From Peteryoungia ipomoeae (lineage in GTDB: Bacteria; Pseudomonadota; Alphaproteobacteria; Rhizobiales; Rhizobiaceae): 64,000 bases of DNA. The stretch is taken from contig NZ_STGV01000001.1 in NCBI RefSeq assembly GCF_004912165.1, forward strand, positions 1-64,000, read 5' to 3'. The position numbers and the translations under genes are program-made. Shown one piece after another: positions 44,958 to 54,358 of the stretch; position 1 is the stretch's first letter; every line of letters starts with the position of its first letter. Under the pieces are notes generated by a model that searched no databases, was not told where the DNA came from, and saw only the letters and a program-made list of their open reading frames with translations.

Positions 44958-45193
44958 AAACCCTCCTTTCGGGGTGTGGTGAGGGGCAGCGTCAATTGAT
45001 CGCATGGTAATTGTACCGGATTATTCAAGATCATCAGTGTCCGCAGCCCGGCTGAGACTGGACAGACGGGAAGATCGGGCTTAGAACGCGCCAATCTGGC
45101 GGGGAATCTGAGGCTGCATCGTGGCCTCTGTGTGATTCCCGCTGCGGGGGCAAATGCGGTTTGTCGCAGGATTGCGAAGAGGAAAAAGTGACC

Positions 45194-45772
45194 GTGAGCG
45201 AACACGAGACAACGACAGAACATGCGGGCGAGCCGACGCGCCGCGATTTTCTCTACATGGTGACCGGTATGGCCGGTGTGGTTGGTGCGGCGGCTGTCGC
45301 ATGGCCCTTCATCGACCAGATGCGTCCGGACGCTTCGACGCTCGCGCTCGCCTCGATCGAGGTCGACGTTTCGGCGCTCGAGCCGGGCATGTCGCTGACG
45401 GTCAAGTGGCGCGGCAAGCCGGTCTTCATCCGTAACCGTACGGAGCAGGAAGTCGCAGAAGCCAATGCCGTTGCGCTTGCCGACCTTAAGGACCCGATCG
45501 CCCGCAACGAAAATGTCGATGCAACCGCCGAAGCGACGGACCTCGCGCGCTCTGCCGGTGAAGGCAAGGAAAACTGGATCGTCATGATCGGCTCCTGCAC
45601 CCATCTGGGTTGCGTGCCGCTCGGCCAGGCCGGTGAATTCGGTGGCTGGTTCTGTCCCTGCCACGGCTCGCACTACGATACGGCCGGACGCATCCGCAAG
45701 GGCCCCGCGCCGACGAACCTGCCGGTGCCGACCTTCGCATTCACGTCCGACACTGTCATCACGATCGGCTGA
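45194..45772 (+). CDS. petA: Ubiquinol-cytochrome c reductase iron-sulfur (Rieske) subunit
   Basis: Carries the 2Fe-2S cluster of the bc1 complex that passes an electron from ubiquinol to cytochrome c1. The 192-residue protein has a Tat-type start (TRRDFLYM, about 15-22) and one membrane anchor ([17 protein letters not shown], about 23-39). The cluster motifs are CTHLGC (135-140) and CPCHGSHYD (154-162). GTG 45194 has GAGGA about 10 bases upstream; GTG 45188 is the alternative. It is first in petABC. Confidence 0.95.
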   Translation: MSEHETTTEHAGEPTRRDFLYMVTGMAGVVGAAAVAWPFIDQMRPDASTLALASIEVDVSALEPGMSLTVKWRGKPVFIRNRTEQEVAEANAVALADLKDPIARNENVDATAEATDLARSAGEGKENWIVMIGSCTHLGCVPLGQAGEFGGWFCPCHGSHYDTAGRIRKGPAPTNLPVPTFAFTSDTVITIG

Positions 45773-45787
45773 GGGGATTAAGACAAG

Positions 45788-47056
45788 ATGAGTGGCCATT
45801 CCAGTTACCAGCCGTCTACCGGCATCGAAAAGTGGATCGATGCGCGCCTGCCGCTGCCGCGTCTGATGTATGACAGCTTCGTATCCTACCCGGTTCCCCG
45901 CAACCTGAATTATGCCTACACCTTCGGCGGCATGCTTTCGGTCATGTTGATCGTGCAGATCCTGACCGGTGTCGTTCTCGCCATGCACTATGCGGCTGAA
46001 ACGACCGTTGCCTTCAACTCGGTCGAAAAGATCATGCGCGACGTCAACAATGGTTGGCTCCTGCGCTACATGCACGCCAACGGCGCGTCGTTCTTCTTTA
46101 TCGCCGTCTATCTGCACATTGCCCGTGGCCTCTATTACGGCTCCTACAAGGCGCCGCGCGAAATCCTCTGGATCCTCGGCGTGGTCATCTTCCTTCTGAT
46201 GATGGCAACGGCCTTCATGGGCTATGTTCTGCCCTGGGGTCAGATGTCCTTCTGGGGTGCGACCGTTATCACCGGCTTCTTCACCGCCTTCCCGGCTGTG
46301 GGCGAGACCATCCAGCAGTTCCTGCTCGGCGGCTTTGCGGTCGACAATCCGACGCTGAACCGCTTCTTTGCACTGCATTACCTGCTGCCCTTCATGATCG
46401 CCGGTGTCGTCATCCTGCACATCTGGGCGCTGCATGTGACCGGCCAGACCAACCCGACCGGCGTCGAAGTCAAGTCGAAGACTGACACCGTGCCGTTCAC
46501 GCCTTACGCGACGCTCAAGGACGCGCTGGGTCTCTCGGTCTTCCTGCTGGTCTTCGCCTGGTTCGTCTTCTACATGCCGAACTACCTCGGCCATCCGGAC
46601 AACTACATTCCGGCTGACTCGCTGAAGACGCCTGCCCACATCGTTCCGGAATGGTACTTCCTGCCGTTCTACGCCATGCTGCGTGCGATCACCTTCAACA
46701 TCTGGTTCATCGACTCCAAGCTTGGCGGCGTCCTCGTGATGTTCGGCGCGATCATCGTGCTGTTCTTCCTGCCCTGGCTCGATACCTCGAAGGTTCGTTC
46801 GGCCGTTTACCGTCCATGGTACAAGCTGTTCTTCTGGATCTTCGTCGCCAACTCGATCCTGCTTGGCTGGCTCGGCGCCATGCCGGCAGAAGGGATCTAC
46901 GTCATCCTGTCGCAGGCCGGTACTGCCTACTACTTCGGCTTCTTCCTGATCATCATGCCGCTTCTCGGCATGTTCGAGACGCCGCGGCGCATCCCGAACT
47001 CGATCACCGAAGCGGTTCTAGAAAAGAGCGGCAAGACCGCCTCTGCCCAAGCCTGA
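45788..47056 (+). CDS. petB: Ubiquinol-cytochrome c reductase cytochrome b subunit
   Basis: The integral membrane core of the bc1 complex, binding two b haems and both quinone sites. The 422-residue protein has eight helices and the haem ligands in the [13 protein letters not shown] and [20 protein letters not shown] regions. The Qo motif [15 protein letters not shown] is intact. It follows petA by 15 bases and is followed by petC. The sequence looks fully functional. Confidence 0.97.
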   Translation: MSGHSSYQPSTGIEKWIDARLPLPRLMYDSFVSYPVPRNLNYAYTFGGMLSVMLIVQILTGVVLAMHYAAETTVAFNSVEKIMRDVNNGWLLRYMHANGASFFFIAVYLHIARGLYYGSYKAPREILWILGVVIFLLMMATAFMGYVLPWGQMSFWGATVITGFFTAFPAVGETIQQFLLGGFAVDNPTLNRFFALHYLLPFMIAGVVILHIWALHVTGQTNPTGVEVKSKTDTVPFTPYATLKDALGLSVFLLVFAWFVFYMPNYLGHPDNYIPADSLKTPAHIVPEWYFLPFYAMLRAITFNIWFIDSKLGGVLVMFGAIIVLFFLPWLDTSKVRSAVYRPWYKLFFWIFVANSILLGWLGAMPAEGIYVILSQAGTAYYFGFFLIIMPLLGMFETPRRIPNSITEAVLEKSGKTASAQA

Positions 47057-47077
47057 GCACGTGAGAGGAAGATAACA

Positions 47078-47956
47078 ATGAAGAAGCTTGTCACGAGCAT
47101 CGCGCTGGTCGCAGCCTTGGCCGGATTTTCCGGCCAGGCCAATGCGGCAGAGGAAGGCCACGATCTGGCGCATGCTGTCGAGCATGCTGCACAGTCCGGC
47201 CACTACCCGGTCCTGAAGCCTGAAGAACTGGACTGGTCCTTTGCCGGTCCTTTCGGAAAGTATGACAAGGGCCAGCTGCAGCGCGGCCTGAAGGTCTACA
47301 CGGAAGTCTGCGCGGCCTGTCACTCGATGGAGCTGGTTGCTTTCCGCACGCTCGAAGATCTCGGTTACTCCGAGGCGCAGGTTAAGGCGTTTGCCGCGAA
47401 CTACGAAGTCGAGGATGGCCCGAATGCCGACGGTGAGATGTTCACCCGCAAGGCCGTGCCCTCCGATTACTTCCCGTCGCCCTTCCCGAACAAGGAAGCG
47501 GCCGCGGCTTCAAACAACGGTGCGGCTCCGCCTGATTTCTCGCTGATTGCCAAGGCACGCGGCGTGACCCGCGGCTTCCCGCAGTTCGTCTTCGACATCT
47601 TCACCCAGTACCAGCAGGGCGGCCCGGACTATATCCACGCGCTGCTCACCGGTTACCAGGACCCGCCGGAAGGCGTTGTCGTTGCCGAGGGCACGCACTT
47701 CAACCCGTATTTCATCGCATCGGCTTCGCTTGCGATGGCGCCGCCGCTCTCCGATGGCCAGGTCACCTATGACGACGGTTCGCCTGAAACGCTCGAGCAG
47801 TATTCGCGCGACGTTTCCGCCTTCCTGATGTGGGCTGCCGAGCCGCATCTCGAAGACCGCAAGCGTCTGGGCTTCATGGTCATGGTGTTCCTCGCGATCT
47901 TCACCGCGCTGATCTACCTCACCAAGAAGTCGGTCTACGCCAACAAGGAACACTGA
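47078..47956 (+). CDS. petC: Cytochrome c1 subunit of bc1 complex
   Basis: A 292-residue c-type cytochrome with an N-terminal signal peptide (ALVAALAGFSGQANAAEE), covalent haem motif CAACH (78-82) and a C-terminal membrane anchor (FMVMVFLAIFTALIYLTKK). The sixth ligand Met lies in the ASLAMAPPLSDG region. It is encoded separately from cytochrome b, unlike the fused fbcH gene of some Rhizobiales such as Bradyrhizobium. It ends the petABC operon, 21 bases after petB, with a strong terminator downstream. Confidence 0.97.
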   Translation: MKKLVTSIALVAALAGFSGQANAAEEGHDLAHAVEHAAQSGHYPVLKPEELDWSFAGPFGKYDKGQLQRGLKVYTEVCAACHSMELVAFRTLEDLGYSEAQVKAFAANYEVEDGPNADGEMFTRKAVPSDYFPSPFPNKEAAAASNNGAAPPDFSLIAKARGVTRGFPQFVFDIFTQYQQGGPDYIHALLTGYQDPPEGVVVAEGTHFNPYFIASASLAMAPPLSDGQVTYDDGSPETLEQYSRDVSAFLMWAAEPHLEDRKRLGFMVMVFLAIFTALIYLTKKSVYANKEH

Positions 47957-47977
47957 TCCCCGGGGATCACGTTCACG

Positions 47978-48007
47978 GAAAGGCGGTCTTCGGGCCGCCT
48001 TTTTTTG
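47978..48007 (+). terminator. Terminator of petABC
   Basis: AAGGCGG and CCGCCTT arms around a UUCG-type loop, then a run of seven T residues, 22 bases past petC. Confidence 0.9.
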
Positions 48008-48072
48008 TTGGGGGGCTTTGCCGATCTTGGTAGAGTTTGCTCCCATTCTTTCCGCTCACAACCGGATACTCC

Positions 48073-48615
48073 ATGACCAAGATTGCTGACGAACTTTCGC
48101 TCTCCATCCGCTCCATCACCGACTACCCCAAGCCGGGCATCATCTTCCGCGACATCACCACGTTGCTTGGTGACGCGCGCTCTTTCCGGCGGGCGGTGGA
48201 CGAGCTGGTGCAGCCCTATGTCGGCTTGAAGGTGGACAAGATCGCCGGCATGGAAGCGCGCGGCTTCATCCTTGGCGGCGCCGTGGCGCATCAGCTTTCG
48301 GCAGGCTTCGTGCCGATCCGCAAGAAGGGCAAGCTGCCGCATGAGACCGTGCGTATCGCCTACAGCCTGGAATATGGCGTGGACGAGATGGAGATCCACA
48401 TGGATGCGGTGAAGCCCGGTGAGAAGGTGATCCTGGTCGACGACCTGATCGCCACCGGTGGCACCGCCGTTGGTGCGGTACAGCTTCTGCGCCAGATCGG
48501 TGCGGATGTCGTGTCGGCCTGCTTCGTCATCGACCTGCCGGAACTCGGCGGCCGCAAGAAGCTCGAAGCCCTCGGCGTCGAGGTGCGCACGCTGGTGGAA
48601 TTCGAGGGGCACTGA
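48073..48615 (+). CDS. apt: Adenine phosphoribosyltransferase
   Basis: Salvages adenine with PRPP to make AMP. The 180-residue protein has the family blocks [35 protein letters not shown] and the PRPP-binding loop [14 protein letters not shown] frame 12 residues longer exists, but ATG 48073 fits the family start ([15 protein letters not shown]). It sits alone between the petABC terminator and the convergent peroxidase operon. Confidence 0.95.
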   Translation: MTKIADELSLSIRSITDYPKPGIIFRDITTLLGDARSFRRAVDELVQPYVGLKVDKIAGMEARGFILGGAVAHQLSAGFVPIRKKGKLPHETVRIAYSLEYGVDEMEIHMDAVKPGEKVILVDDLIATGGTAVGAVQLLRQIGADVVSACFVIDLPELGGRKKLEALGVEVRTLVEFEGH

Positions 48616-48638
48616 GCCCCTCTCGTCCATCTTCTCTG

Positions 48639-49118
48639 TCAGGCGCCAAGCGCGCTTTTGATGTCGGCCTCGATATCGGCGGGTGAGGTTCTCGGCGCAT
48701 AACGCGCAATTGGCTTGCCGTTACGACCGACGAGGAACTTGGCGAAGTTCCAGCCGATCTCCGCTCCCTTCTCCTCGCCCGGTGTCTCCGCCTTCAGCCA
48801 GGCGTAGAGTGGGTGGGTGCCCTCGCCATTGACGTCTATCTTGGCGAACATCGGGAAGCTGACCGCAAAGTGGGTTTCGCAGAAGAGCGCAATCTCCTTT
48901 TCAGTGCCCGGTTCCTGCGCACCGAACTGGTTGCAGGGGAAGCCGAGGACGACGAGGTCTGGATGCGCCTTGTGGAGCGCTTCCAGGCCCTCATATTGCG
49001 GTGTGAGACCGCAGGCGCTTGCGGTGTTGACGATCAGCAGCACCTTTCCGGCATAGTCCTTGAGGGCGCGCGTCGTCCCGTCGATGGTGGTGGCGGTGAA
49101 ATCGTGAACCGTGGTCAT
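48639..49118 (-). CDS. Glutathione peroxidase-family protein
   Basis: A 159-residue thiol peroxidase. The active-site Cys36 replaces selenocysteine in NTASACGLTPQY; the partner Gln is in GFPCNQFGAQEPG and the Trp in IGWNFAKFLV. It reduces peroxides with glutathione or thioredoxin. Its start overlaps the MaoC gene stop by 4 bases, so it is the last of a three-gene coupled operon. Confidence 0.92.
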   Translation of the reverse strand: MTTVHDFTATTIDGTTRALKDYAGKVLLIVNTASACGLTPQYEGLEALHKAHPDLVVLGFPCNQFGAQEPGTEKEIALFCETHFAVSFPMFAKIDVNGEGTHPLYAWLKAETPGEEKGAEIGWNFAKFLVGRNGKPIARYAPRTSPADIEADIKSALGA

Positions 49119-49603
49119 GCGGATGTCTCCTCGTCGGGAAAGAACTCGATCAGGTTGCTCTTGAAGCGCAGCACGGGTTCGCCATGCTGGTTGAAGCCCT
49201 CGCTCAGCGCAGAGTTCATGATGTAGCGGTTGCGGCCCTGGACGGCCCGACTGTCGATCGGGGTCATGAAGAAGGTGATCGTGTCGCCGACATAAACGGG
49301 TTTCAGCCATTGCAGCTCGGAAAAACCGGGCGAGGGGCCGATTTTGGGTGGCGCAATGCCTGCTTTTTGCAGTCGCTCGGTCTCTTGCGACATAAAGCCG
49401 ATGAAGCTCTTCATCCAGTTGGCGCAGGTGTGCCAGCCGGAGGCGCAGAGCGCGCCGAAGACGTAAGTTCTGGCCGCCTCCGCATCGATGTGGAAGGGCT
49501 GCGGATCGAATTTTTGCGCGAAGCGGATGATATCGTCTTCGGTGAATGTCACCGCGCCAAGTTCGAGGCGGGTTCCGGCCGGATAAAGTTCGAGCAGTCT
49601 CAT
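49115..49603 (-). CDS. MaoC-family hotdog dehydratase-like protein, second
   Basis: A 162-residue hotdog protein. The MaoC pattern FAQKFDPQPFHIDAEAARTY carries the Asp and His of the hydratase-2 site, followed by GALCASGWHTCANWMKSF and SPGFSELQWLKPVYVGD. It could hydrate or dehydrate an acyl-CoA. It overlaps both neighbours by 4 bases. It shares about the same layout as the gene at 49600, so the two probably form a heterodimer or arose by duplication. Confidence 0.88.
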   Translation of the reverse strand: MRLLELYPAGTRLELGAVTFTEDDIIRFAQKFDPQPFHIDAEAARTYVFGALCASGWHTCANWMKSFIGFMSQETERLQKAGIAPPKIGPSPGFSELQWLKPVYVGDTITFFMTPIDSRAVQGRNRYIMNSALSEGFNQHGEPVLRFKSNLIEFFPDEETSA

Positions 49604-50070
49604 GCCTGCACCTCCGCTGTCTCGCGGCGGCGGACCATCACCGCGTTGCGGGCCTTCAGGACGGTTTCGCCGCGCTGGTTGTGCAGCTCATGGCCGAAGG
49701 TGACGATGCCCAGATGCGCACGGGAACGCATGAGTCGCGTTTCTTCAACCACCGAATGACCGGATAGCGTATCGCCTGCCAGGACCGGCTTGCGCCATTG
49801 CATGAATTCGATCCCCGGTGCTCCTTCCGATGCGGCCTTCAGGACGTAGGCGTCGATCATCAGGCGCATGAAGAGGCTCGATGTGTGCCAGCCGGAGGCA
49901 GACAACCCGCCGAGAATGCTGGCCCGGCCGGCTTCTTCGGAAAGATGCATCGGCTGCGGATCAAATTCACGCGCGAATTCGATGATCTCTTCTGCGGTGA
50001 CCGTGCGGGGCCCAAGCTCGAAGCGCCGGCCCTCGGTGAAGTCCTCGTAGTGAAGCCTGTCTGCATGCAT
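49600..50070 (-). CDS. MaoC-family hotdog dehydratase-like protein, first
   Basis: A 156-residue MaoC hotdog protein with FAREFDPQPMHLSEEAGRAS, GGLSASGWHTSSLFMRLM and QWRKPVLAGDTLSGHS. The Asp-x-His catalytic pair is present. ATG 50070 has GGAGA 9 bases upstream. It begins the operon of two MaoC genes and a glutathione peroxidase, each joined by an ATGA overlap, suggesting a joint role in lipid or acyl-CoA metabolism and peroxide defence. The divergent Crp/Fnr gene starts 63 bases away. Confidence 0.88.
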   Translation of the reverse strand: MHADRLHYEDFTEGRRFELGPRTVTAEEIIEFAREFDPQPMHLSEEAGRASILGGLSASGWHTSSLFMRLMIDAYVLKAASEGAPGIEFMQWRKPVLAGDTLSGHSVVEETRLMRSRAHLGIVTFGHELHNQRGETVLKARNAVMVRRRETAEVQA

Positions 50071-50133
50071 GCGGTCTGTTCTCCAAAGCCTTCGCAATCG
50101 CTATGGTTCTAAGCGGGAATCGCGAGGTGGTCC

Positions 50134-50796
50134 ATGGCGGGTTGGGCAGATCAGGCCGGCTTTCTGGCTGGTATCGATGCGGAGGCGCGGCGGGTGCTCG
50201 AGGCGCTGACGCCTGTGCATGTGCCTTTCCGGACAGCGCTGTTTCGCCCTGGCGACGAGGCCCAGAGCTTTGTCATCCTGCTCTCCGGCCGGATCGGCGT
50301 CTATCTGACAGGGCGCAACGGGCGGGAACTGCTGCTTTATTCCGTGACTCCCGGCGAGACCTGCGTTCAGACGACGCTCGGTGTCCTGGGCGGTGCGCCC
50401 TATTCCGGTGAGGCGGTGGCGGAAAGCGATCTGGTGGCGGTGATGGTGCCGCCGTCCGTCTTCGAGCGGCTGATGGCGGAGTCGACCGCCTTTCGCGCCT
50501 TCGTCTTCAAGGCCTTTGCCGACCGGCTGGGCGATCTGATGTTCGTGCTGGAGCAGGTGGCTTTCGTCAAGGTTGAGCAGCGGCTCGCTTCTGCCCTCCT
50601 GGAACGGGCGGACAGCGAGGGCCGGGTGGCGCTGACGCATCAGGAACTGGCGGTCGTGATCGGCACGGCGCGGGAGGTGGTGTCGCGGCGGCTGGAGGCG
50701 CTCGCCTCCAAGGGGGTGGTTGCCAACGAGCGCGGCGAGATCCGGATCATCGAGCGCGGCGACCTTTCGCGCATGGCGCGGCCATCAAAGGCTTAA
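50134..50796 (+). CDS. Crp/Fnr-family transcriptional regulator
   Basis: A 220-residue regulator. The cyclic-nucleotide-type sensor domain spans about residues 25-140 (FRPGDEAQSFVILLSGRIGV), and the dimer helix and helix-turn-helix follow (LTHQELAVVIGTAREVVSRRL, split as LTHQELAVVIG and TAREVVSRRLEAL). There is no N-terminal Cys cluster, so it is not an oxygen-sensing FNR; two Cys are absent except one in GETCVQT. A perfect palindrome (50812-50824) lies just past the gene, before DUF2892, and is a likely target. Confidence 0.88.
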   Translation: MAGWADQAGFLAGIDAEARRVLEALTPVHVPFRTALFRPGDEAQSFVILLSGRIGVYLTGRNGRELLLYSVTPGETCVQTTLGVLGGAPYSGEAVAESDLVAVMVPPSVFERLMAESTAFRAFVFKAFADRLGDLMFVLEQVAFVKVEQRLASALLERADSEGRVALTHQELAVVIGTAREVVSRRLEALASKGVVANERGEIRIIERGDLSRMARPSKA

Positions 50797-50811
50797 GAGT
50801 TCTCAAATCCG

Positions 50812-50824
50812 GTGACTAAGTCAC
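50812..50824 (+). promoter_or_regulatory. Probable Crp/Fnr-type operator
   Basis: GTGACT and AGTCAC arms around a single A form a perfect 13-base palindrome, 16 bases after the regulator stop and 62 before the DUF2892 ATG. The half-site GTGAC resembles Crp-family sites. It probably controls the DUF2892 gene. Confidence 0.55.
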
Positions 50825-50885
50825 GGACGGCAGATGCCGGGCGGTCTAACCTGCGATCATCGTCAGATCGAACGGAGGGAAAATC

Positions 50886-51092
50886 ATGTTTGCCAAGAAT
50901 GTTGGCGGTCTCGACCGCATCCTGCGCATCGTCGCTGGTCTCGTGCTGCTGTCGCTCTTCTTCCTCTATCCCGATGCATCCTGGCGCTACTTTGCGCTGA
51001 TTGGCGTGGTGCCGCTTTTGACCGGATTGCTGTCGACCTGCCCGCTTTATTCGATCATGGGCCTGTCGACCTGCCCTGTGACGCGGGCCTGA
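50886..51092 (+). CDS. DUF2892 (YgaP-like) membrane protein
   Basis: A 68-residue membrane protein with the DUF2892 pattern: KNVGGLDRILRIVAGLVLLSL, a short loop YPDASWRYFALIGVVPLLTG, and two Cys in STCPLYSIMGLSTCPV. Two helices (about 12-28 and 34-50) are clear. Homologues are fused to rhodanese in YgaP, suggesting a sulphur or thiol role. GGAGGG precedes ATG 50886. It is next to a Crp/Fnr gene and its operator-like palindrome. Confidence 0.88.
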   Translation: MFAKNVGGLDRILRIVAGLVLLSLFFLYPDASWRYFALIGVVPLLTGLLSTCPLYSIMGLSTCPVTRA

Positions 51093-51117
51093 AGCATTCC
51101 GAGGTCTACTAAAGGAG

Positions 51118-51146
51118 AAAGGCCGCGAGGGATCGCGGCCTTTTGT
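51118..51146 (+). terminator. Terminator after DUF2892
   Basis: GGCCGCGA and TCGCGGCC arms around GGGA, flanked by AAA and TTTT. It may also end the convergent ychF transcript. Confidence 0.88.
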
Positions 51147-51163
51147 CGTTCTGATCGCTTCAC

Positions 51164-52267
51164 TCACGTGTTGAAGCGGAAGTGGATGACGTCGCCGTCG
51201 TTGACGACGTATTCCTTGCCTTCGTCGCGGCCCTTGCCGGCTTCCTTGGCGCCGACTTCGCCCTTGTGGGCGATGTAGTCGTCATAGGCGATGGTGAAGG
51301 CGCGGATGAAGCCGCGTTCGAAATCGGTGTGGATGACGCCGGCGGCGGCAGGCGCCTTGGTGCCGCGGACGATCGTCCAGGCGCGGCATTCCTTGGGGCC
51401 GACGGTGAAGTAGGTGATCAGGTCGAGCAGGTGGTAACCGGCGCGGATCAGGCGGTCGAGGCCGGCTTCGTCGAGGCCGAGGGCGGACAGGAATTCGGTC
51501 GCTTCCTCTTCCGGCAGCTGTGCCACTTCGGCTTCGATGGCAGCCGAGATGATGACGCATTCGGCGCCCTGTTCGGCGGCCATCTTGGCGACGGCTTCGG
51601 TGTGCTTGTTGCCGGTCGCAGCATCGCCCTCGGCGACGTTGCAGACGTAGAGGACCGGATGCGAGGTCAGGAGGTTCAGGCTCTTCAGCACCTCGATCTC
51701 GTCGGCTGCCATCGACTTCAGCAGGACGCGCGCCGGCTTGCCTTCGTTCAGCACCTTGATCACGGCTTCCATGACCGGGAGCTGCGCAGTTGCTTCCTTG
51801 TCCTTGCCGGTGGCGCGCTTGCGGGTCTGCTCGACGCGGCGCTCCAGGCTTTCGAGGTCGGCGAGCATCAGCTCGGTCTCGATCGTGTCGGCATCGCCGA
51901 CCGGATTGATCTTGCCCTCGACATGGGTGATGTCATCGTCTTCGAAGCAGCGCAGCACGTGGACAACGGCATCGACTTCGCGGATATTGGCAAGGAACTT
52001 GTTGCCCAGGCCTTCGCCCTTCGATGCGCCGCGCACGAGGCCGGCGATATCGACGAAGGAGATGCGGGTCGGGATGATTTCCTTGGAGCCGGCAATATCG
52101 GCCAGCTTCTTCATGCGCGGATCGGGAACAGCCACTTCACCGGTGTTCGGCTCAATCGTGCAGAAGGGATAGTTGGCTGCCTGGGCGGCGGCCGTCTTGG
52201 TCAGTGCGTTGAAGAGAGTGGACTTGCCGACATTTGGCAGCCCGACGATACCGCATTTGAAGCCCAT
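51164..52267 (-). CDS. ychF: Redox-regulated ATPase/GTPase YchF
   Basis: A 367-residue OBG-family P-loop protein that interacts with ribosomes. G1 is [13 protein letters not shown]3 is [16 protein letters not shown], and G4 is the altered NVAE (in [12 protein letters not shown]) that gives ATP preference. The coiled-coil middle and a C-terminal TGS domain with [14 protein letters not shown] are present. Its neighbours differ from the common rplY-pth-ychF order; in this window rplY and pth lie 4-9 kb away. Confidence 0.96.
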   Translation of the reverse strand: MGFKCGIVGLPNVGKSTLFNALTKTAAAQAANYPFCTIEPNTGEVAVPDPRMKKLADIAGSKEIIPTRISFVDIAGLVRGASKGEGLGNKFLANIREVDAVVHVLRCFEDDDITHVEGKINPVGDADTIETELMLADLESLERRVEQTRKRATGKDKEATAQLPVMEAVIKVLNEGKPARVLLKSMAADEIEVLKSLNLLTSHPVLYVCNVAEGDAATGNKHTEAVAKMAAEQGAECVIISAAIEAEVAQLPEEEATEFLSALGLDEAGLDRLIRAGYHLLDLITYFTVGPKECRAWTIVRGTKAPAAAGVIHTDFERGFIRAFTIAYDDYIAHKGEVGAKEAGKGRDEGKEYVVNDGDVIHFRFNT

Positions 52268-52376
52268 GGCTCTATATACCTGCTCGGGATGGATTTTCGT
52301 TGCCCACGCCTATGGGGTATAGGAGGGGCATGGTCAAGTGTTGCGGGCCCAGAGTGCCGCAGTTGCCGGAGGAATC

Positions 52377-52685
52377 ATGGCCAAGGATACGGTGATCGCG
52401 CCGAAGACTGTGACCAAGCCAAAGGTGGAGAAGCCGAGGCTCTACAAGGTGCTTCTGCACAATGACGACTATACGCCGCGCGAATTCGTGACGATCGTGC
52501 TGAAGGTTATCTTCAGGATGAGCGAGGAGACGGGCTACCGCGTGATGATGACGGCGCACAAGTTCGGCTCGGCGGTTGTTGTGGTGTGTACCCGCGAGAT
52601 CGCGGAGACGAAGGTGACTGAGGCGATGGATCTCGCCAAGGAAGCGGGCATGCCGCTGTTGTTTACCGCCGAACCTGAAGAGTAG
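52377..52685 (+). CDS. clpS: ATP-dependent Clp protease adaptor ClpS
   Basis: A 102-residue adaptor that binds ClpA and recognises N-degrons. The core motif LHNDDYTPREFVTIVL contains the conserved NDD and a Met-site region in FRMSEETGYRVMMTAHKFGSA. GGAGG lies 5-6 bases before ATG 52377. The Lys-rich N-terminal arm (TVTKPKVEKPRLYK) is typical of alphaproteobacterial second-copy ClpS. It is divergent from ychF. Confidence 0.92.
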   Translation: MAKDTVIAPKTVTKPKVEKPRLYKVLLHNDDYTPREFVTIVLKVIFRMSEETGYRVMMTAHKFGSAVVVVCTREIAETKVTEAMDLAKEAGMPLLFTAEPEE

Positions 52686-52688
52686 GCG

Positions 52689-53621
52689 TCACAGGGCCGG
52701 CGCGTTGCGATAGAGATAGTCGTCCGGAAGGCTGAGGCGCCTGCATGCCTGCACGGGGGGCGAGGAGGGCAGCAGGATGCGCTCTGCCGCAAAAGCCAGA
52801 CTTTGCACGATGGCGAACTGCGCACGCGACAACTGATGGTTATCGTCGAGGCCGAGGTGGGTGTGTACCCACTGAGGTAAAAGGCTGGTTGCAGCCCTTG
52901 TCAGCAGCTTCTGAAACGGACGAAGGGTCGGCGAGAGGATCGGCACGTCGGCGATCATGTCGAGAAACTCGAAGACCACGTCCGATCGCCGCAATCGCGG
53001 CCGCATGGTTTCAAACAGGCGATCCATCTCCTCGAGGGACGCCGGGGCATTGTGCGCGCCGTAGAGTGCCGCTGCGTTTTTACCCTCTGCGAGAAAGCGA
53101 TTGCGCGCGTTGTCGGAGAGAGGGCGTGCGTATCGGTGATAGGCTTGCAGGAAGCCGAAAGAGGCGGTTGCCTGAACCCAGTCCAGGAGCACCGGATCGT
53201 CCGCCCGATAGGCTTGTCCCTCGCGCGTTGTCCCGGTCACGGTCTGGTGGCGTCTGTTGACAGCTGAAATCATCGCTTCCGCCTTGCTGCGGGCGCCGTA
53301 TACCGTGACCATGGCAGCCAGTCCTGTGCGCTGCGTGCGGGGCAGGGCGGCGGTGCGAAAGCTGCTATGCTGCCAGACGCCGTCCCGAACCTGGGGTTCC
53401 GCCAGTTCCAGCACGACCGCCGTGATGCCGCCGACAAATACCGTGACCGGGTTCTTGAAGACCTGCCAGGATATTGAGCTCGCCGGTACCAGGGCCTCTT
53501 CCATTGCTGGGCTGGCAAAGTCAAAGTTCATGCCCTGCGGTGTTGCAAGCTCAACAAAGCGCTGATCGAGCCTGCGGCTGACAATACCTGGCAAAGGCAA
53601 GGGCGAAAGAATGCGTTGCAT
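52689..53621 (-). CDS. Oxygenase MpaB/DUF2236-family protein
   Basis: A 310-residue helical protein of the MpaB/latex-clearing-protein superfamily, which binds haem and uses O2. The core shows VNRRHQTVTG (candidate haem and catalytic His), DPVLLDWVQATASFGFLQAY and RYARPLSDNARNRFLAEGK. The start includes ATPQGMNFDFASPAMEEAL. No signal peptide is seen. The gene ends 3 bases from the convergent clpS stop. The substrate is unknown. Confidence 0.8.
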   Translation of the reverse strand: MQRILSPLPLPGIVSRRLDQRFVELATPQGMNFDFASPAMEEALVPASSISWQVFKNPVTVFVGGITAVVLELAEPQVRDGVWQHSSFRTAALPRTQRTGLAAMVTVYGARSKAEAMISAVNRRHQTVTGTTREGQAYRADDPVLLDWVQATASFGFLQAYHRYARPLSDNARNRFLAEGKNAAALYGAHNAPASLEEMDRLFETMRPRLRRSDVVFEFLDMIADVPILSPTLRPFQKLLTRAATSLLPQWVHTHLGLDDNHQLSRAQFAIVQSLAFAAERILLPSSPPVQACRRLSLPDDYLYRNAPAL

Positions 53622-53802
53622 GGCGGGCCTCCTCTACGGGAAATGCGATCGCTTCCGCAGTTGTTCCCATGTGGTTACAGCCGCAAACTGCATGTCGGTT
53701 CGCTCGGCCGGCGGTACAAGGGCTGCCGTCCGTCAGGATCAACGTATCCGGCGGTTTTCCGGGCGTTGCGTCTGCCGTACGGCGGCGCTTGCGCGCAAGC
53801 TA

Positions 53803-54201
53803 TCAGGCGGTCTTGGGGATGCGGGCGATCACCTTGATCTCGAAATCGAAGCCGGCGAGCCAATTGACGCCGATTGCGGTCCAGTTCGGATAGGGCGGGG
53901 CGGGAAAGACCTCGGCCTTCACCTTCATGATGGTTGCGAACTGATTTTCCGGATCCGTATGGAAGGTCGTGACGTCGACGAGATCGGCGAGGGTGCAGCC
54001 GGCGGCGGCGAGCGTTGCCTTCAGATTGTCGAAGGCCCGGCGCACCTGGGCTTCGAAGTCGGGCTCCGGGGAGCCGTCAGGGCGGCTGCCGACCTGACCG
54101 GAGACGAAGAGGAGGTCGCCGGTGCGGATGGCGGCAGAATAGCCGTGCTCTTCGTAGAGCGCGTGGCGGTCTGCGGGGAAGACGGGTTCGGGTCTGTTCA
54201 T
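53803..54201 (-). CDS. RidA/YjgF-family protein
   Basis: A 132-residue protein of the RidA family that deaminates reactive enamines or imines. The trimer core has YSAAIRTGDLLFVSGQVG, DFEAQVRRAFDNLKATLAAAG and PPYPNWTAIGVNWLAG. The last motif varies from the canonical RxxxEV, where ANLLRADALVEIE would be, so activity may differ. AAGGAACC precedes ATG 54201. It is divergent from a TetR gene with three operators between them and is surely its target. Confidence 0.87.
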   Translation of the reverse strand: MNRPEPVFPADRHALYEEHGYSAAIRTGDLLFVSGQVGSRPDGSPEPDFEAQVRRAFDNLKATLAAAGCTLADLVDVTTFHTDPENQFATIMKVKAEVFPAPPYPNWTAIGVNWLAGFDFEIKVIARIPKTA

Positions 54202-54288
54202 GATGGTTCCTTTCGGCAATGTCTGGCCGATCCGGCCCGAAGGGTCGGGCAGGCTGGACGGCGCTTGGCGAATGCGCAAAGATTTAAT

Positions 54289-54358
54289 ATACGATGCGTA
54301 TGTAGAATTATTCGCATACGGTCCGTATGTCAACCTCACATACGTAACGTATGTGAGG
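54289..54358. promoter_or_regulatory. Triple TetR operator array
   Basis: Three copies of ATACG-N3-CGTAT: 54289-54301, 54315-54329 (CATACGG/CCGTATG) and 54334-54358, where the palindrome extends to 25 perfect bases (arms CCTCACATACGT and ACGTATGTGAGG). Centres are 27 and 24 bases apart. They cover the divergent promoters of the RidA-like and TetR genes, as expected for strong autoregulation and co-regulation. Confidence 0.85.

Noticed and set aside
44993-45013. CAATT/AATTG inverted repeat upstream of petA as an FNR-type box
   Set aside because: It does not match TTGAT-N4-ATCAA and has the wrong spacing.
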